Assembly: GCA_025928885.1 (NCBI GenBank)
Contig: JAICIM010000004.1
Span: 1-34,931, forward strand
Direction of reading: 5' to 3'
DNA length: 34,931 nucleotides
Source: Ktedonobacteraceae bacterium
GTDB lineage: Bacteria > Chloroflexota > Ktedonobacteria > Ktedonobacterales > Ktedonobacteraceae
Part shown: piece by piece, positions 6,742 through 14,273 of the stretch
Layout of the letters: every line of letters begins with the position of its first letter
Position numbering within the stretch: the first letter of the stretch is position 1
Translations under genes and position numbers: made by a program
The notes under the pieces: generated by a model
What the model was told of the DNA's origin: nothing
Seen by the model: the letters and a program-made list of their open reading frames with translations, nothing else
The model's database searches: none

Positions 6742-8094
6742 TTCGGGGGTGAATTGCGGTTCTATGGGGAGGGCGAGGCACTTTTTGACCATTTCAAGTG
6801 CTTCTCCTATTGATTGTACCACGACGGCATTAGATTGCAAGAGTATCTCCAGTGCTTTTATGCCCTCGCCCTGTGTATAATCACGAGCGGCGAATTCGCG
6901 GCGATACTTCCTCTCATGTGCCTCTTCCGATGCCACTTGCTGAGCAGAGGGAGCAACCAGCAGAAGCACGGGCAACCCATGACGAGCCGCCTGTGCAACT
7001 TCTTGCAGCAGGGGCAGGTTTCCCGGGCCAATGGGAGTGGGGCAGAGAATGAGCAACGATGCATGAGCAAGGCTGTTGCGAACCTGTGTCAACACCTCTG
7101 AGGAAATAGGGGCGTACGGCTGCTCCGTAATCACCTCGTCGGCTAAACGCAGAGCCAGTGTATGATCGCTATCGCCAATATTTAAAGCACCAGCAACAAA
7201 AGGAATGTGTGCATCGGCCAGCGCACGCATCAAGACCTCTCCACTGCCACCACCCGCCATCACATGCACATGCGATACATCGTTCCTCTCTTCTGGCTCT
7301 GACTGCATTTCACCAGCTGGCGGCAAGACGCTGAGATGGGCAGCGCCGCGCAAAATGCCGACCTGCACATTGACCCCATAGACGCGCCGCAATAATCCCG
7401 TCTCCAACACCTCAGCAGGCCCGCCATCAGCCACAACGCCACGTTGGAAGAGCAACAAACGCGGAAAGTATCGCGCGGCCAGATTCAAATCGTGAATGGC
7501 GGCAATCACAGTCACGCCGCGCTCTCGATTCAGCCTTTGCACCAGTTCCAGCGTCTCGATCTGATATTTGATGTCGAGGTGAGAGGTTGGTTCATCGAGC
7601 AGCAGCACACGCGGTTGTTGGGCCAGCGCCATTGCAATCGTCACGCGCTGCCGCTCTCCACCGCTCAACTCGTTAAAAATACGGTCTGCCATAGCCCCGA
7701 CTCCAGCGGCGTCGATCGCATCCTGCATAATCACCTGATCCTGGCGCGAGTGAGAGCCAAAGAAGGATGTAATAAAAGGCGTTCTTCCCAGGCTGACCAT
7801 ATGCTCGACGGTAAAGGCAAAGGGAACATGTAGCTCCTGTGGCACCAGGGCGATGCGCTGCGCCACCTTTTTGCGCCCCCATTGCTTCAAGTCGCGCTCC
7901 TCCAGCAAAATCTGCCCCTGCTGTGGCTGCAAGAATCCACTCATCAGGCGCAGCAGCGTCGTCTTGCCAGAACCGTTTGGTCCCAGCAATCCCACCATCT
8001 CTCCGGGCTGCACCTGGAGCGCAACGGTGTAGAACAGCGGCTGCGCATCATACCCGAAGGTGACATCGCGCACCTGTAAGACCGGCGCTACCAT
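6739..8094 (-). CDS. FecE/BtuD-type ABC transporter ATPase with extra C-terminal domain
   Basis: Residues 1-255 are the ATPase of an iron-siderophore, heme or cobalamin importer: Walker A GPNGSGKT (38-45), Q loop LVPQE, signature LSGGERQR (143-150), Walker B VLLLDEP (163-169) and H-loop AAIHD. Residues about 274-440 form a second domain, starting VHVMAGGGSGEVLMRALAD and containing ALNIGDSDHTLALRLADE. It resembles extensions I know from some BtuD-like ATPases of clostridia, archaea and Chloroflexi, with no role known to me. The gene overlaps the permease stop by 7 bases (ATGGTAG) and has GGAGGG 7 bases before ATG, indicating translational coupling. No substrate-binding protein gene is next to it. 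Confidence 0.9.
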   Translation of the reverse strand: MVAPVLQVRDVTFGYDAQPLFYTVALQVQPGEMVGLLGPNGSGKTTLLRLMSGFLQPQQGQILLEERDLKQWGRKKVAQRIALVPQELHVPFAFTVEHMVSLGRTPFITSFFGSHSRQDQVIMQDAIDAAGVGAMADRIFNELSGGERQRVTIAMALAQQPRVLLLDEPTSHLDIKYQIETLELVQRLNRERGVTVIAAIHDLNLAARYFPRLLLFQRGVVADGGPAEVLETGLLRRVYGVNVQVGILRGAAHLSVLPPAGEMQSEPEERNDVSHVHVMAGGGSGEVLMRALADAHIPFVAGALNIGDSDHTLALRLADEVITEQPYAPISSEVLTQVRNSLAHASLLILCPTPIGPGNLPLLQEVAQAARHGLPVLLLVAPSAQQVASEEAHERKYRREFAARDYTQGEGIKALEILLQSNAVVVQSIGEALEMVKKCLALPIEPQFTPE

Positions 8095-9197
8095 CGATAA
8101 TCCCTCCGACTTCTACGCAGCAGCAGCAGGAAAAATGGCGCTCCCACCAGAGCCGTAAAAACGCCGACGGGAAGCACTGCTGGAGCCACAACGATGCGTG
8201 CCAGTAGATCGGCAACGGTGAGGAAAATAGCGCCGCCAAGAGCAGAGGCCGGGAGCAAGGTGCGATGGTTGGGACCCAGCAGCAAGCGCATCACATGGGG
8301 CGTCACCAATCCAACAAAGCCAACCAGCCCGCTAATCGAAACGGCAGCGGCGGTCAGGCACGATGCGGTCACGACGATCACAAACTTGTAGCGCTCGACA
8401 TTCAATCCCAGATGACTTGCGCTCTCCTCTCCCAATGCCAGGCTATCCAGCACACGGGTGAGGCTCAGCGCCAGCGCCATCCCCAGCACCACGACAATAG
8501 CCACGCTGCCCAGAGGCAACCAGGTCGTTACCTGAATGCCGCCGGAGAGCCAGTTGAACAGCGCTTGAAGCTGGAACTCCTCGCGCGGGAAGAGCGCCAG
8601 GATCAGCGTTTGCAGCGCCACCAGCACAGCATTGACCACAACGCCTGCCAGCAACAACGTGACGACAGGAGTGCGCCCACCACTCCGCGCAATGCCATAG
8701 ACAAAAAATATGGTTACCAGTGCGCCAAGAAAAGCCAGAGCCATCGTCAGCGGAAAGAAGGTGCCATAGAACGTGGCAAAGGGCAGCACGAAGGCAATCG
8801 TCGCCCCCAACGCCGCGCCAGACGATGTGCCGATCAGAAAGGGATCGGCGAGGGGATTGCGCAGCATCCCTTGAAACAGCACGCCCGAGACCGCCAGAGC
8901 TGCTCCAACCAGGGCCGCACCGATAACAACTGGCATCCGCACCTGCCAGACGATAATCTCGACGGTCGCATCCCATTGCCGCACAAAGTGGAATAGCCCG
9001 GTGCCATTTAACAGGATACGCACAATGACAGGAAAAGGAATAGAGACGGAGCCAAAGCTGGTGGCCAGCACAATTGTTGTCAGCAATAATCCAGATAGAA
9101 TCACGTAGATCAAGATGTGAGAGAGCCGTTGCCGCTTTTTCAGCGAATGCTTCGGCTCCAAACCGCGTGTCGCCTGTTTCTGTGTTGCCAATTTCAT
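8088..9197 (-). CDS. FecCD/BtuC-family ABC transporter permease
   Basis: A 369-residue integral membrane protein with about 9-10 hydrophobic helices, preceded by a basic N-terminus (KLATQKQATRGLEPKHSLKKRQR). Family marks: WQVRMPVVIGAALVGAALAVSG with GVLFQGMLRNPLADPFLIGTS soon after, and GFVGLVTPHVMRLLLGPNHR in the C-terminal half. It forms the channel of a metal-chelate (siderophore, heme or cobalamin) importer with the ATPase encoded immediately after it. The ATG at 9197 is preferred because GACGAGG lies 6 bases upstream; the longer form would need TTG at 9212. A promoter with a palindrome lies at 9230-9273. The exact substrate cannot be told. Confidence 0.92.
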   Translation of the reverse strand: MKLATQKQATRGLEPKHSLKKRQRLSHILIYVILSGLLLTTIVLATSFGSVSIPFPVIVRILLNGTGLFHFVRQWDATVEIIVWQVRMPVVIGAALVGAALAVSGVLFQGMLRNPLADPFLIGTSSGAALGATIAFVLPFATFYGTFFPLTMALAFLGALVTIFFVYGIARSGGRTPVVTLLLAGVVVNAVLVALQTLILALFPREEFQLQALFNWLSGGIQVTTWLPLGSVAIVVVLGMALALSLTRVLDSLALGEESASHLGLNVERYKFVIVVTASCLTAAAVSISGLVGFVGLVTPHVMRLLLGPNHRTLLPASALGGAIFLTVADLLARIVVAPAVLPVGVFTALVGAPFFLLLLRRSRRDYRW

Positions 9198-9229
9198 TGC
9201 ATGCCTCGTCAAGAATAAAGGACATAGGG

Positions 9230-9258
9230 AGTATCCGACAAAACCAGAAGAGTGTCAA
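9230..9258 (-). promoter_or_regulatory. Predicted promoter of the ABC permease-ATPase operon
   Basis: Minus strand TTGACA (9258-9253), a 17-base spacer and GATACT (9235-9230), 33 bases before the permease ATG. The motif TTCTGGTT occurs in the spacer (9249-9242) and again at the -35 (9264-9257). Confidence 0.6.
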
Positions 9259-9273
9259 CCAGAATTTTCTGGT
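9258..9273. promoter_or_regulatory. Operator-like palindrome at the ABC operon promoter
   Basis: ACCAGAA (9258-9264) and TTCTGGT (9267-9273) form a 7-bp dyad around two bases, abutting the -35 box of the permease promoter; another ACCAGAA is at 9243-9249. It lies between divergent genes and could control either. Confidence 0.45.
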
Positions 9274-9302
9274 GCATCACAAAAAGGGATCAGGAGCAGC
9301 AT

Positions 9303-9332
9303 TTGACAGGATGATACAGAAAAAGATAAGAT
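9303..9332 (+). promoter_or_regulatory. Predicted promoter of the SDR gene at 9386
   Basis: TTGACA (9303-9308), an 18-base spacer and TAAGAT (9327-9332), 53 bases before the start codon. Confidence 0.5.
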
Positions 9333-9385
9333 CGATACAGAAGAAAAAGATGTCTGAAATGTTTCCCTGAAGGAAGGAGCGTTCC

Positions 9386-10225
9386 ATGCCATTGAAAGAC
9401 TTCGCCGGAGCAGTCGCGGTTATCACTGGAGGGGCAAGCGGGATTGGACTGGCAACGGCACGAGCTTTGTACGAGAAAGGTACACATGTTGTGCTGGCCG
9501 ATATCAATACTCAGGGACTACAGCAAGCGGGACAACTGGTGCGTGAAAGCAACACCAGTTCTTCAGAACAGGTTCTTGTCGTCACAACAGATGTCACGCA
9601 AGAAGAACAGGTCCAGGAGCTGATGCGCGAAGCTCTGACCACCTGTGGGCGCATCGATCTGGTGGTTACCTGTGCCGGGATCGGACAGGGAGGCCCGATA
9701 GACGCATTTACGGGCGATGAGATGCAGCGGCTGATGAACATCAACTTTATGGGGACCTATCACTGCGTCAGGGCGGCGCTGCCTACAATGAGACAGCAGG
9801 ATAGCGGTCACTTTGTGCTGCTCAGTTCGGTTGCGGGCAAACTATGTCCACCGATGCTCACAGGATACGCTGCCACAAAATGGGCCGTGCGCGGCTTCTC
9901 CTCAGCTTTACGAGCCGAACTCTATGGAACAGGAGCAAGCGGGATCGGCGTCACGACCGTCTATCCATCCTGGGTTGACACACCCATGATTCACCAGGAA
10001 CAAGATGCGATGAACTTACTCCATATCGAGGCCTTGCTTACGCCTGAACAGGTGGCCAGCGAAATCATCCAGGCAGTGCAGGACAACCGATCAGACCTGA
10101 CGTTAGCACCGAATCCCGATATTGCCCAGGCGCTCCAGTTCATGCAGAGCGATCAGGACAAAGCGGAACATCTGATTGGCGCAAGTTTTCAACAGCAGTT
10201 TCAGCGGCACGCGCAAGCTCAATGA
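9386..10225 (+). CDS. Short-chain dehydrogenase/reductase (classical SDR)
   Basis: A 279-residue NAD(P)-dependent oxidoreductase with a Rossmann fold. Cofactor motif TGGASGIG (14-21); VLADI after beta 2 (an Asp at that position favours NAD over NADP, inferred); CAG at 96-98 replacing the usual NAG; catalytic Asn region MNIN; Ser148, Tyr161 and Lys165 (LLSSVAG then YAATK). The C-terminal extension after residue 230 is longer than in FabG-type enzymes and ends with a Gln-rich helix. AAGGAAGGAG lies 8 bases before the ATG. It is divergent from the ABC transporter genes and not in an obvious operon. The substrate is unknown; it resembles the general SDR family of alcohol or sterol-like dehydrogenases. 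Confidence 0.9.
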   Translation: MPLKDFAGAVAVITGGASGIGLATARALYEKGTHVVLADINTQGLQQAGQLVRESNTSSSEQVLVVTTDVTQEEQVQELMREALTTCGRIDLVVTCAGIGQGGPIDAFTGDEMQRLMNINFMGTYHCVRAALPTMRQQDSGHFVLLSSVAGKLCPPMLTGYAATKWAVRGFSSALRAELYGTGASGIGVTTVYPSWVDTPMIHQEQDAMNLLHIEALLTPEQVASEIIQAVQDNRSDLTLAPNPDIAQALQFMQSDQDKAEHLIGASFQQQFQRHAQAQ

Positions 10226-10365
10226 GAAATGGCAGAGGTTCCAAAGAACGCCATCACAATAAGCCAGGCAATAATCAGAGCAAGCAATATTCGGATTGTC
10301 AGATTGGGGACATACCAGGGGCGACGGCGAGGAGTCGTCGTATTCGGCCCGGAGATTCCATTCAT
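10219..10365 (-). CDS. Small single-span membrane protein (48 residues)
   Basis: A short ORF beginning MNGISGPNTTTPRRRPWYVP, followed by one strongly hydrophobic segment (about residues 25-41: ILLALIIAWLIVMAFFG) and ending TSAISH. Arg residues before the helix predict the N-terminus inside (N-in, C-out). GAGGA lies 9 bases upstream of the ATG at 10365. The stop overlaps the end of the convergent SDR gene by a few bases. Support comes from the clean positive-inside/helix layout and the ribosome binding site, not from homology; no family is recognised. It is downstream of the DUF971 gene on the same strand, with a hairpin in between. Confidence 0.6.
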   Translation of the reverse strand: MNGISGPNTTTPRRRPWYVPNLTIRILLALIIAWLIVMAFFGTSAISH

Positions 10366-10417
10366 TAAAGATTGTCCTCAACAGTGTCTATACGCATTAC
10401 AACACAATAGCTTCAGG

Positions 10418-10447
10418 CGCTTCCTGGCTCAATGTTGCCAGGAAGCG
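10418..10447 (+). terminator. Hairpin terminator between the SDR and DUF971 regions
   Basis: An 11-bp perfect GC-rich stem (10418-10428 with 10437-10447), 8-base loop, followed on the plus strand by TACTACTTTTTATT. The T run suits rightward transcription from the SDR gene; it may also slow leftward transcription from the DUF971 gene into the small membrane gene. Confidence 0.6.
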
Positions 10448-10496
10448 TACTACTTTTTATTACAACGGTACATAACATAGATGTTAACATGCCTAC

Positions 10497-10838
10497 CTAT
10501 TTGGTTGGCTTGCGACACTTCTCACACTCACAAAGCGCACGTAGCTTCTCATAGGTGAAGATACCTGTTTTGTGTCCATCTTCCCAGATCGGCGTCAGCC
10601 CATAGCGGCCAACCGGCTCAAGATTCACCAGGGTCGTTTCGTCCACATTTAAGCTCTCCCTGCTTTGCAGCATACCAGGCTGTCCGCCCTCGCCAGCACA
10701 CCAGGCACAGGGACAGGCCCAGCGCAACGCTTCCCAACCGTACACGCTTTCATGCTCATCGCTCCACGATAGAATCAAGCGTCTATTCTCTTCATCCAAC
10801 AGAAATGAGGTGGGAACTGGATGATTATATTGTGACAT
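10497..10838 (-). CDS. DUF971 domain protein
   Basis: A 113-residue DUF971 (gamma-butyrobetaine hydroxylase N-terminal-like) protein. Visible family text: LILSWSDEHESVYGWEALRWACPCAWC, LEPVGRYGLTPIWEDGHKTGIFTYEKLRALC. It has five clustered cysteines: CPCAWC near residues 42-47 and CECEKC near the end, suggesting metal or Fe-S binding; the family is often linked with Fe-S assembly ATPases of the ApbC/HCF101 type (established only as an association). No such ATPase is nearby. A good -10 (TATAAA) ends only 8 bases before the ATG, so the mRNA may be almost leaderless; the nearest purine-rich site is 14 bases away. Confidence 0.88.
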   Translation of the reverse strand: MSQYNHPVPTSFLLDEENRRLILSWSDEHESVYGWEALRWACPCAWCAGEGGQPGMLQSRESLNVDETTLVNLEPVGRYGLTPIWEDGHKTGIFTYEKLRALCECEKCRKPTK

Positions 10839-10846
10839 AGTAATGT

Positions 10847-10875
10847 TTTATACCTCTCTTTAGACCGGGCAACAA
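10847..10875 (-). promoter_or_regulatory. Predicted promoter of the DUF971 gene (leaderless mRNA possible)
   Basis: Minus strand TTGTTG (10875-10870), 17-base spacer, TATAAA (10852-10847). The start codon is at 10838-10836, so transcription would begin within about two bases of the ATG. Confidence 0.4.
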
Positions 10876-11083
10876 TATGGCAAAAATCTAATGATGTTAC
10901 CGTCCTTATTATAGTAGGAACCTGCGCTCGGGTCCATATGGCAGATCGACCTACCAGTGTAACCCATTCTACCCACGAAATTCCTATACGATACGAGCCG
11001 CCCGTTGTTGTATCATGAGAGGGATGCAAAAAAGTCCCGCCGAATAACAAAAATATGTACTTATAGCATGATGGAGTACCACG

Positions 11084-12088
11084 ATGGCTGAAATGTTGTT
11101 AGTAGGGGCCATGATCTTATCACTTATCGCCCTTGCACTCTCCTTCATCACCTTGCGAATGCTGCGACGAACCAGTGCCAGGATGCAGGCACAACAACAG
11201 GCATGGGAACGAGCACAGGAGGTACGCCAGCAGCAATGGAAAATACAACAGGAGAATCAGACAGCAGATATAGAGAAACGTTTCACAGACAATATAAAAC
11301 AGTTAAAAAATCAGATTCAGCAACTACAAAACAGGTGGCAGCGGTTGGAGCAAGAACAGAAAGCAAATACAGAGGCGTTACAGCAACAATTTGATGTGAC
11401 ACTTCGACAGGCGCGGCAAGAATATGCACTGGCTCGTTTGCCACGCATAGAAGATACGCCGTTGCCGCTCAGGAGCCAGAGCGGACAAACCGGTCAACTC
11501 TCCTCGCAGCGAACTTTTGATCTTAAAGGGGCAGATTTATCGCAGCGAGACCTCTCATCACGTCTGCTCCAACATGCCGATTTACGCGACGCCAGATTAA
11601 CACAGGCCAATCTATTTATGGCCGATCTCTCATGGGCGCATCTGACGGACGCAAATCTGACGGGAGCCAACCTCTCCGCCGCCAACCTCTCCCATGCGGA
11701 TCTACGCGGTGCCAATCTGGAAGGCGCAAACTTTCTGGTGACGGATCTTGACAACACCATTCTGATCGGGGCAAACTTACAAAATGCTCATAACCTGACA
11801 GCAGAGCAGATCGGCACCACCATTTATAATGAAACCACTCGCTTCGATCGCGAGATTGTCCAGGCACTACGATTCGATGCCAGCGCACATCATGTAATAC
11901 CAGAAAATCAGGAGCAGAAAACAGCTGTCGAAGAAGAATCAACCAAATCGCCACATGGAGAAACGATAGAAGAAGATACTGATATTGAAAATGATATTTC
12001 TCCTTCAGAGGCAATAGATGAAGAGTTACATAATTCCGAAGGCAACGAGGTTGTAAAACAGCCAGAAGAGATAGCTGAAAACGCTTAG
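11084..12088 (+). CDS. Membrane-anchored coiled-coil protein with pentapeptide repeats
   Basis: A 334-residue protein in four parts. Residues 3-24 are one membrane helix (MLLVGAMILSLIALALSFIT). Residues about 30-115 are a Gln/Glu-rich coiled coil. Residues about 145-235 are pentapeptide repeats, A(D/N)LxxA in series (for example ADLRDARLTQANLFMADLSW), which fold as a right-handed quadrilateral beta helix. Residues 275-334 are a strongly acidic Glu-rich tail. GGAG lies 8 bases before ATG. The anchor is followed by RMLRR, so the bulk should be cytoplasmic. Some pentapeptide proteins mimic DNA and protect gyrase, but most have unknown roles; membrane anchoring argues for a scaffold. No operon partner is obvious. 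Confidence 0.87.
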   Translation: MAEMLLVGAMILSLIALALSFITLRMLRRTSARMQAQQQAWERAQEVRQQQWKIQQENQTADIEKRFTDNIKQLKNQIQQLQNRWQRLEQEQKANTEALQQQFDVTLRQARQEYALARLPRIEDTPLPLRSQSGQTGQLSSQRTFDLKGADLSQRDLSSRLLQHADLRDARLTQANLFMADLSWAHLTDANLTGANLSAANLSHADLRGANLEGANFLVTDLDNTILIGANLQNAHNLTAEQIGTTIYNETTRFDREIVQALRFDASAHHVIPENQEQKTAVEEESTKSPHGETIEEDTDIENDISPSEAIDEELHNSEGNEVVKQPEEIAENA

Positions 12089-12179
12089 AGTTGTGATACA
12101 CTTTGTAGGACCACGCCACGGGAGGAACACCAACAGAGTTCCATTCTTAGCATGAATAAAAAAGAGGGCTATAAATACA

Positions 12180-12947
12180 ATGGTAAACGAACAACGCTTT
12201 CCATTAGCAGGTAAAGTCGCGCTAGTGACGGGTAGCGGGCAGGGCATCGGTCGCGCCGCCGCCGAACATCTCGCACGCACTGGGGCCGATATCATCATCA
12301 ATTATCGCAGCAATGCCGCCGCCGCTGCCGAGGCCAGAGCCAGCATTGAAGCGATCGGAAGACGCTGTATCGCCATTCAAGCTGATGTCAGCCAGGAGGC
12401 AGAGGTCACCCGTCTTTTCGCAGAAGCAACACAAGAACTGGGGCAGATTACGGTCCTTGTGAACAATGCCGGCACCACGCGCGATAAACTGATTCTGCAA
12501 ATGTCGCTCAACGACTTCGAGCATGTCCTGGACAGCAACCTGCGCTCCACCTTCCTTTGCACCAGAACCGCCTTGCGCAGTATGATGAAAGCTCGCTGGG
12601 GCAGGATTGTAAATGTCTCTTCTACCGCCGGGCTGCTTGGCTCTCCGGGACAGGCTAACTACAGTTCATCGAAGGCCGCGATTATTGCTCTGACGCTCAG
12701 CACCGCTCGTGAAATGGCAAGCCGCAATATCACCGCCAATGCGGTCGCTCCCGGCTATATCCCAACCGAGCTGACAGCAAATTTGACCGAGCAGCAACGC
12801 AAAAATATCATGGATACCATCCCGTTGGATCGTTTCGGCACGGTTGATGAAATTGCCTCCGCTATTTGTTTCCTCTGCCAACCCGAAGCGGGATACATTA
12901 CTGGTCAGGTAATCACCGTTGATGGTGGTATGTCTATGCATATCTAA
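12180..12947 (+). CDS. fabG: 3-oxoacyl-ACP reductase-like SDR (FabG family)
   Basis: A 255-residue SDR with every FabG hallmark: cofactor loop TGSGQGIGRAAA (17-28), NNAGTTRD (95-102), Asn120 in the DSNL segment, Ser148, Tyr161 and Lys165 (NVSSTAG and NYSSSK), the NAVAPGYIPTELT segment and the C-terminal YITGQVITVDGGMSM. FabG reduces 3-oxoacyl-ACP with NADPH in fatty acid elongation; such genes also serve in polyketide or PHB paths. A single window cannot tell whether it is the housekeeping copy, since no acpP, fabD or fabF is nearby. The purine-rich GAGGG before ATG is rather distant (about 12 bases). A methyltransferase gene follows 74 bases later on the same strand. Confidence 0.88.
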   Translation: MVNEQRFPLAGKVALVTGSGQGIGRAAAEHLARTGADIIINYRSNAAAAAEARASIEAIGRRCIAIQADVSQEAEVTRLFAEATQELGQITVLVNNAGTTRDKLILQMSLNDFEHVLDSNLRSTFLCTRTALRSMMKARWGRIVNVSSTAGLLGSPGQANYSSSKAAIIALTLSTAREMASRNITANAVAPGYIPTELTANLTEQQRKNIMDTIPLDRFGTVDEIASAICFLCQPEAGYITGQVITVDGGMSMHI

Positions 12948-13021
12948 GCCAAAATGGTGAAACAAGTTGGCGATAAATCGTATCTAACTCCTTAACATAT
13001 ACTGCTAAGGAGACGACATAC

Positions 13022-13900
13022 ATGGGTTTAACTGAAACGGATGAAACAAATAAGTTTACATTTGAGCCTTTCGCCGCTCATCCATTTTATACCGAGGTCA
13101 ACCGAGCGCTTGTGCGACAGGCCCTCGCTCACCTGCCAGCACAGCCAAAGCACGGCCAATTTACGATCGTTGATATGGCCTGTGGCACCGGGGCTGTTAC
13201 CCGACTGATCGCAGAAGAGATGGCACGCCAGGGCCGTCTGGAGCAGACACGACTCATCGGTGTTGATCCATCAGCAGAAGCGTTGCGTCGGGCAGACAAC
13301 TCAATCAAGCATATGAACGAAGCGGGGATTAATGCTCAGGCCAGCTTCATCCAGGGAGAGGCCGACGACCTCCCCTCTATCGTTCATGACGCTGACGCGG
13401 CTTTCTTTTGTAACGCCATTCACCTTGTTCCCGATAAGATGAGTGCATTCCAACAGATGGCGACCATTCTCACCTCTGGCGGTATTTTCGCCTGCAACAG
13501 CGCCTTCTACGAAGGAACCTATGTGCCTGGAACCGAGCGGTTTTATCGCTTATGGACGCGGCGTGCGGTCAGCTGGCTCAAAAAAGAGCATCCAGAGGTT
13601 CATCTCTCACGCGAGGCAAAAGCGATGGCGATGCAATGGGTCACACCCGAAGGCTACGTCAATTTCTTTAAAGAGAGCGGTTTTAGCCACGTAGAGCTTG
13701 AGCGAACCGATGTCATGATCACAGTTGATGCCTGGAAAGATCTGGGGCAATACTGGCTCTTTATTGAAGGGGCGCTACCGGGAGTTCCGCTGGCCTACGG
13801 GGCAAAGGCGCTGGAGGTTGCCGTCTATCAGGCAGGGGAAGAACTCCAACTCACCGAAGTGCCGCGCACATGGCTGCAAATCGTCGCGACAAAAAGCTAA
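13022..13900 (+). CDS. Class I SAM-dependent methyltransferase
   Basis: A 292-residue protein. Motif I is VDMACGTGAVTRLIAEEM, followed by the acidic beta-2 segment LIGVDPSAEALRRA and the motif ADAAFFCNAIHLVPDK around beta 4. The region LTSGGIFACNSAFYEG fits motif post III of the UbiE/methyltransf_11 type. AAGGAG is 9 bases before ATG. The C-terminal third contains a large insert (RFYRLWTRRAVSWLKKEHPEV). The substrate is unknown; co-direction with a FabG-like gene suggests lipid or polyketide tailoring, which is only a guess. No signal peptide or membrane span is seen. Confidence 0.85.
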   Translation: MGLTETDETNKFTFEPFAAHPFYTEVNRALVRQALAHLPAQPKHGQFTIVDMACGTGAVTRLIAEEMARQGRLEQTRLIGVDPSAEALRRADNSIKHMNEAGINAQASFIQGEADDLPSIVHDADAAFFCNAIHLVPDKMSAFQQMATILTSGGIFACNSAFYEGTYVPGTERFYRLWTRRAVSWLKKEHPEVHLSREAKAMAMQWVTPEGYVNFFKESGFSHVELERTDVMITVDAWKDLGQYWLFIEGALPGVPLAYGAKALEVAVYQAGEELQLTEVPRTWLQIVATKS

Positions 13901-14050
13901 CAGCAACCCGTTCAGAACCATATTAACAATGCGCAAGAGGCTCTCCATGAGCATGGAGGGGATCACTATTTGCGACAACCGATTCACTTAAAGCAATAGA
14001 AGCTACATTTATAGTAGTTCCATTTTATCCTGATTTTAAGGTATTATCGC

Positions 14051-14086
14051 AGGAGAAAGGTTAACAGCAGAGTTAATTTTTCTCCT
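14051..14086 (+). terminator. 15-bp hairpin, probable end of the fabG-methyltransferase transcript
   Basis: Bases 14051-14065 pair with 14072-14086 over their full length, two pairs being G-U, with a 6-base loop. The loop bases 14066-14070 are complementary to 14094-14098, allowing a competing fold. A predicted promoter for the next gene lies downstream, so termination is the simplest reading. Confidence 0.5.
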
Positions 14087-14196
14087 CTTATCCCTGCTGT
14101 GTGCAAAATTGCGCTTCATTCTCCATCCACCTGTCAATGCAGGCAAGAGAGATAGCTATTTCTTTTCGCGGCGCTATTAAAATATTTTAACACCCG

Positions 14197-14225
14197 TTGA
14201 CGTTCATCCAACGAACTGCTATCAT
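14197..14225 (+). promoter_or_regulatory. Predicted promoter of the HTH-GAF regulator gene
   Basis: TTGACG (14197-14202), 17-base spacer, TATCAT (14220-14225), 48 bases before the ATG. Confidence 0.6.
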
Positions 14226-14273
14226 AAAACCCATGACGCGCTTGATGGTTATTTTAGAGGCAGGGGGAATGAT

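Larger units (their letters stand above)
13901..14273. other. Intergenic region between the methyltransferase and HTH-GAF genes
   Basis: About 370 bases with no credible gene. It holds a short dyad (13943-13958), a strong 15-bp hairpin (14051-14086) and, after an AT-rich block, a good promoter (14197-14225) for the HTH-GAF gene. Confidence 0.7.

Noticed and set aside
8265-8996. 243-residue plus-strand open frame opposite the permease
   Set aside because: Gln/Arg/His-rich antisense shadow of the FecCD permease, with no domain resemblance.
9198-9385. Cobalamin riboswitch before the ABC importer
   Set aside because: No B12-box-like sequence and only 33-60 bases between predicted promoter and start codon, too short for the aptamer.
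10103-10381. 92-residue minus-strand frame overlapping the small membrane gene
   Set aside because: Out of frame with the well-formed 48-residue membrane protein, rich in Cys, lacks a ribosome binding site.
14051-14100. Competing stems read as an attenuator for the HTH-GAF gene
   Set aside because: A good promoter (14197-14225) lies downstream of the stems, so they would not be in that gene's main transcript; termination of the upstream unit is simpler.
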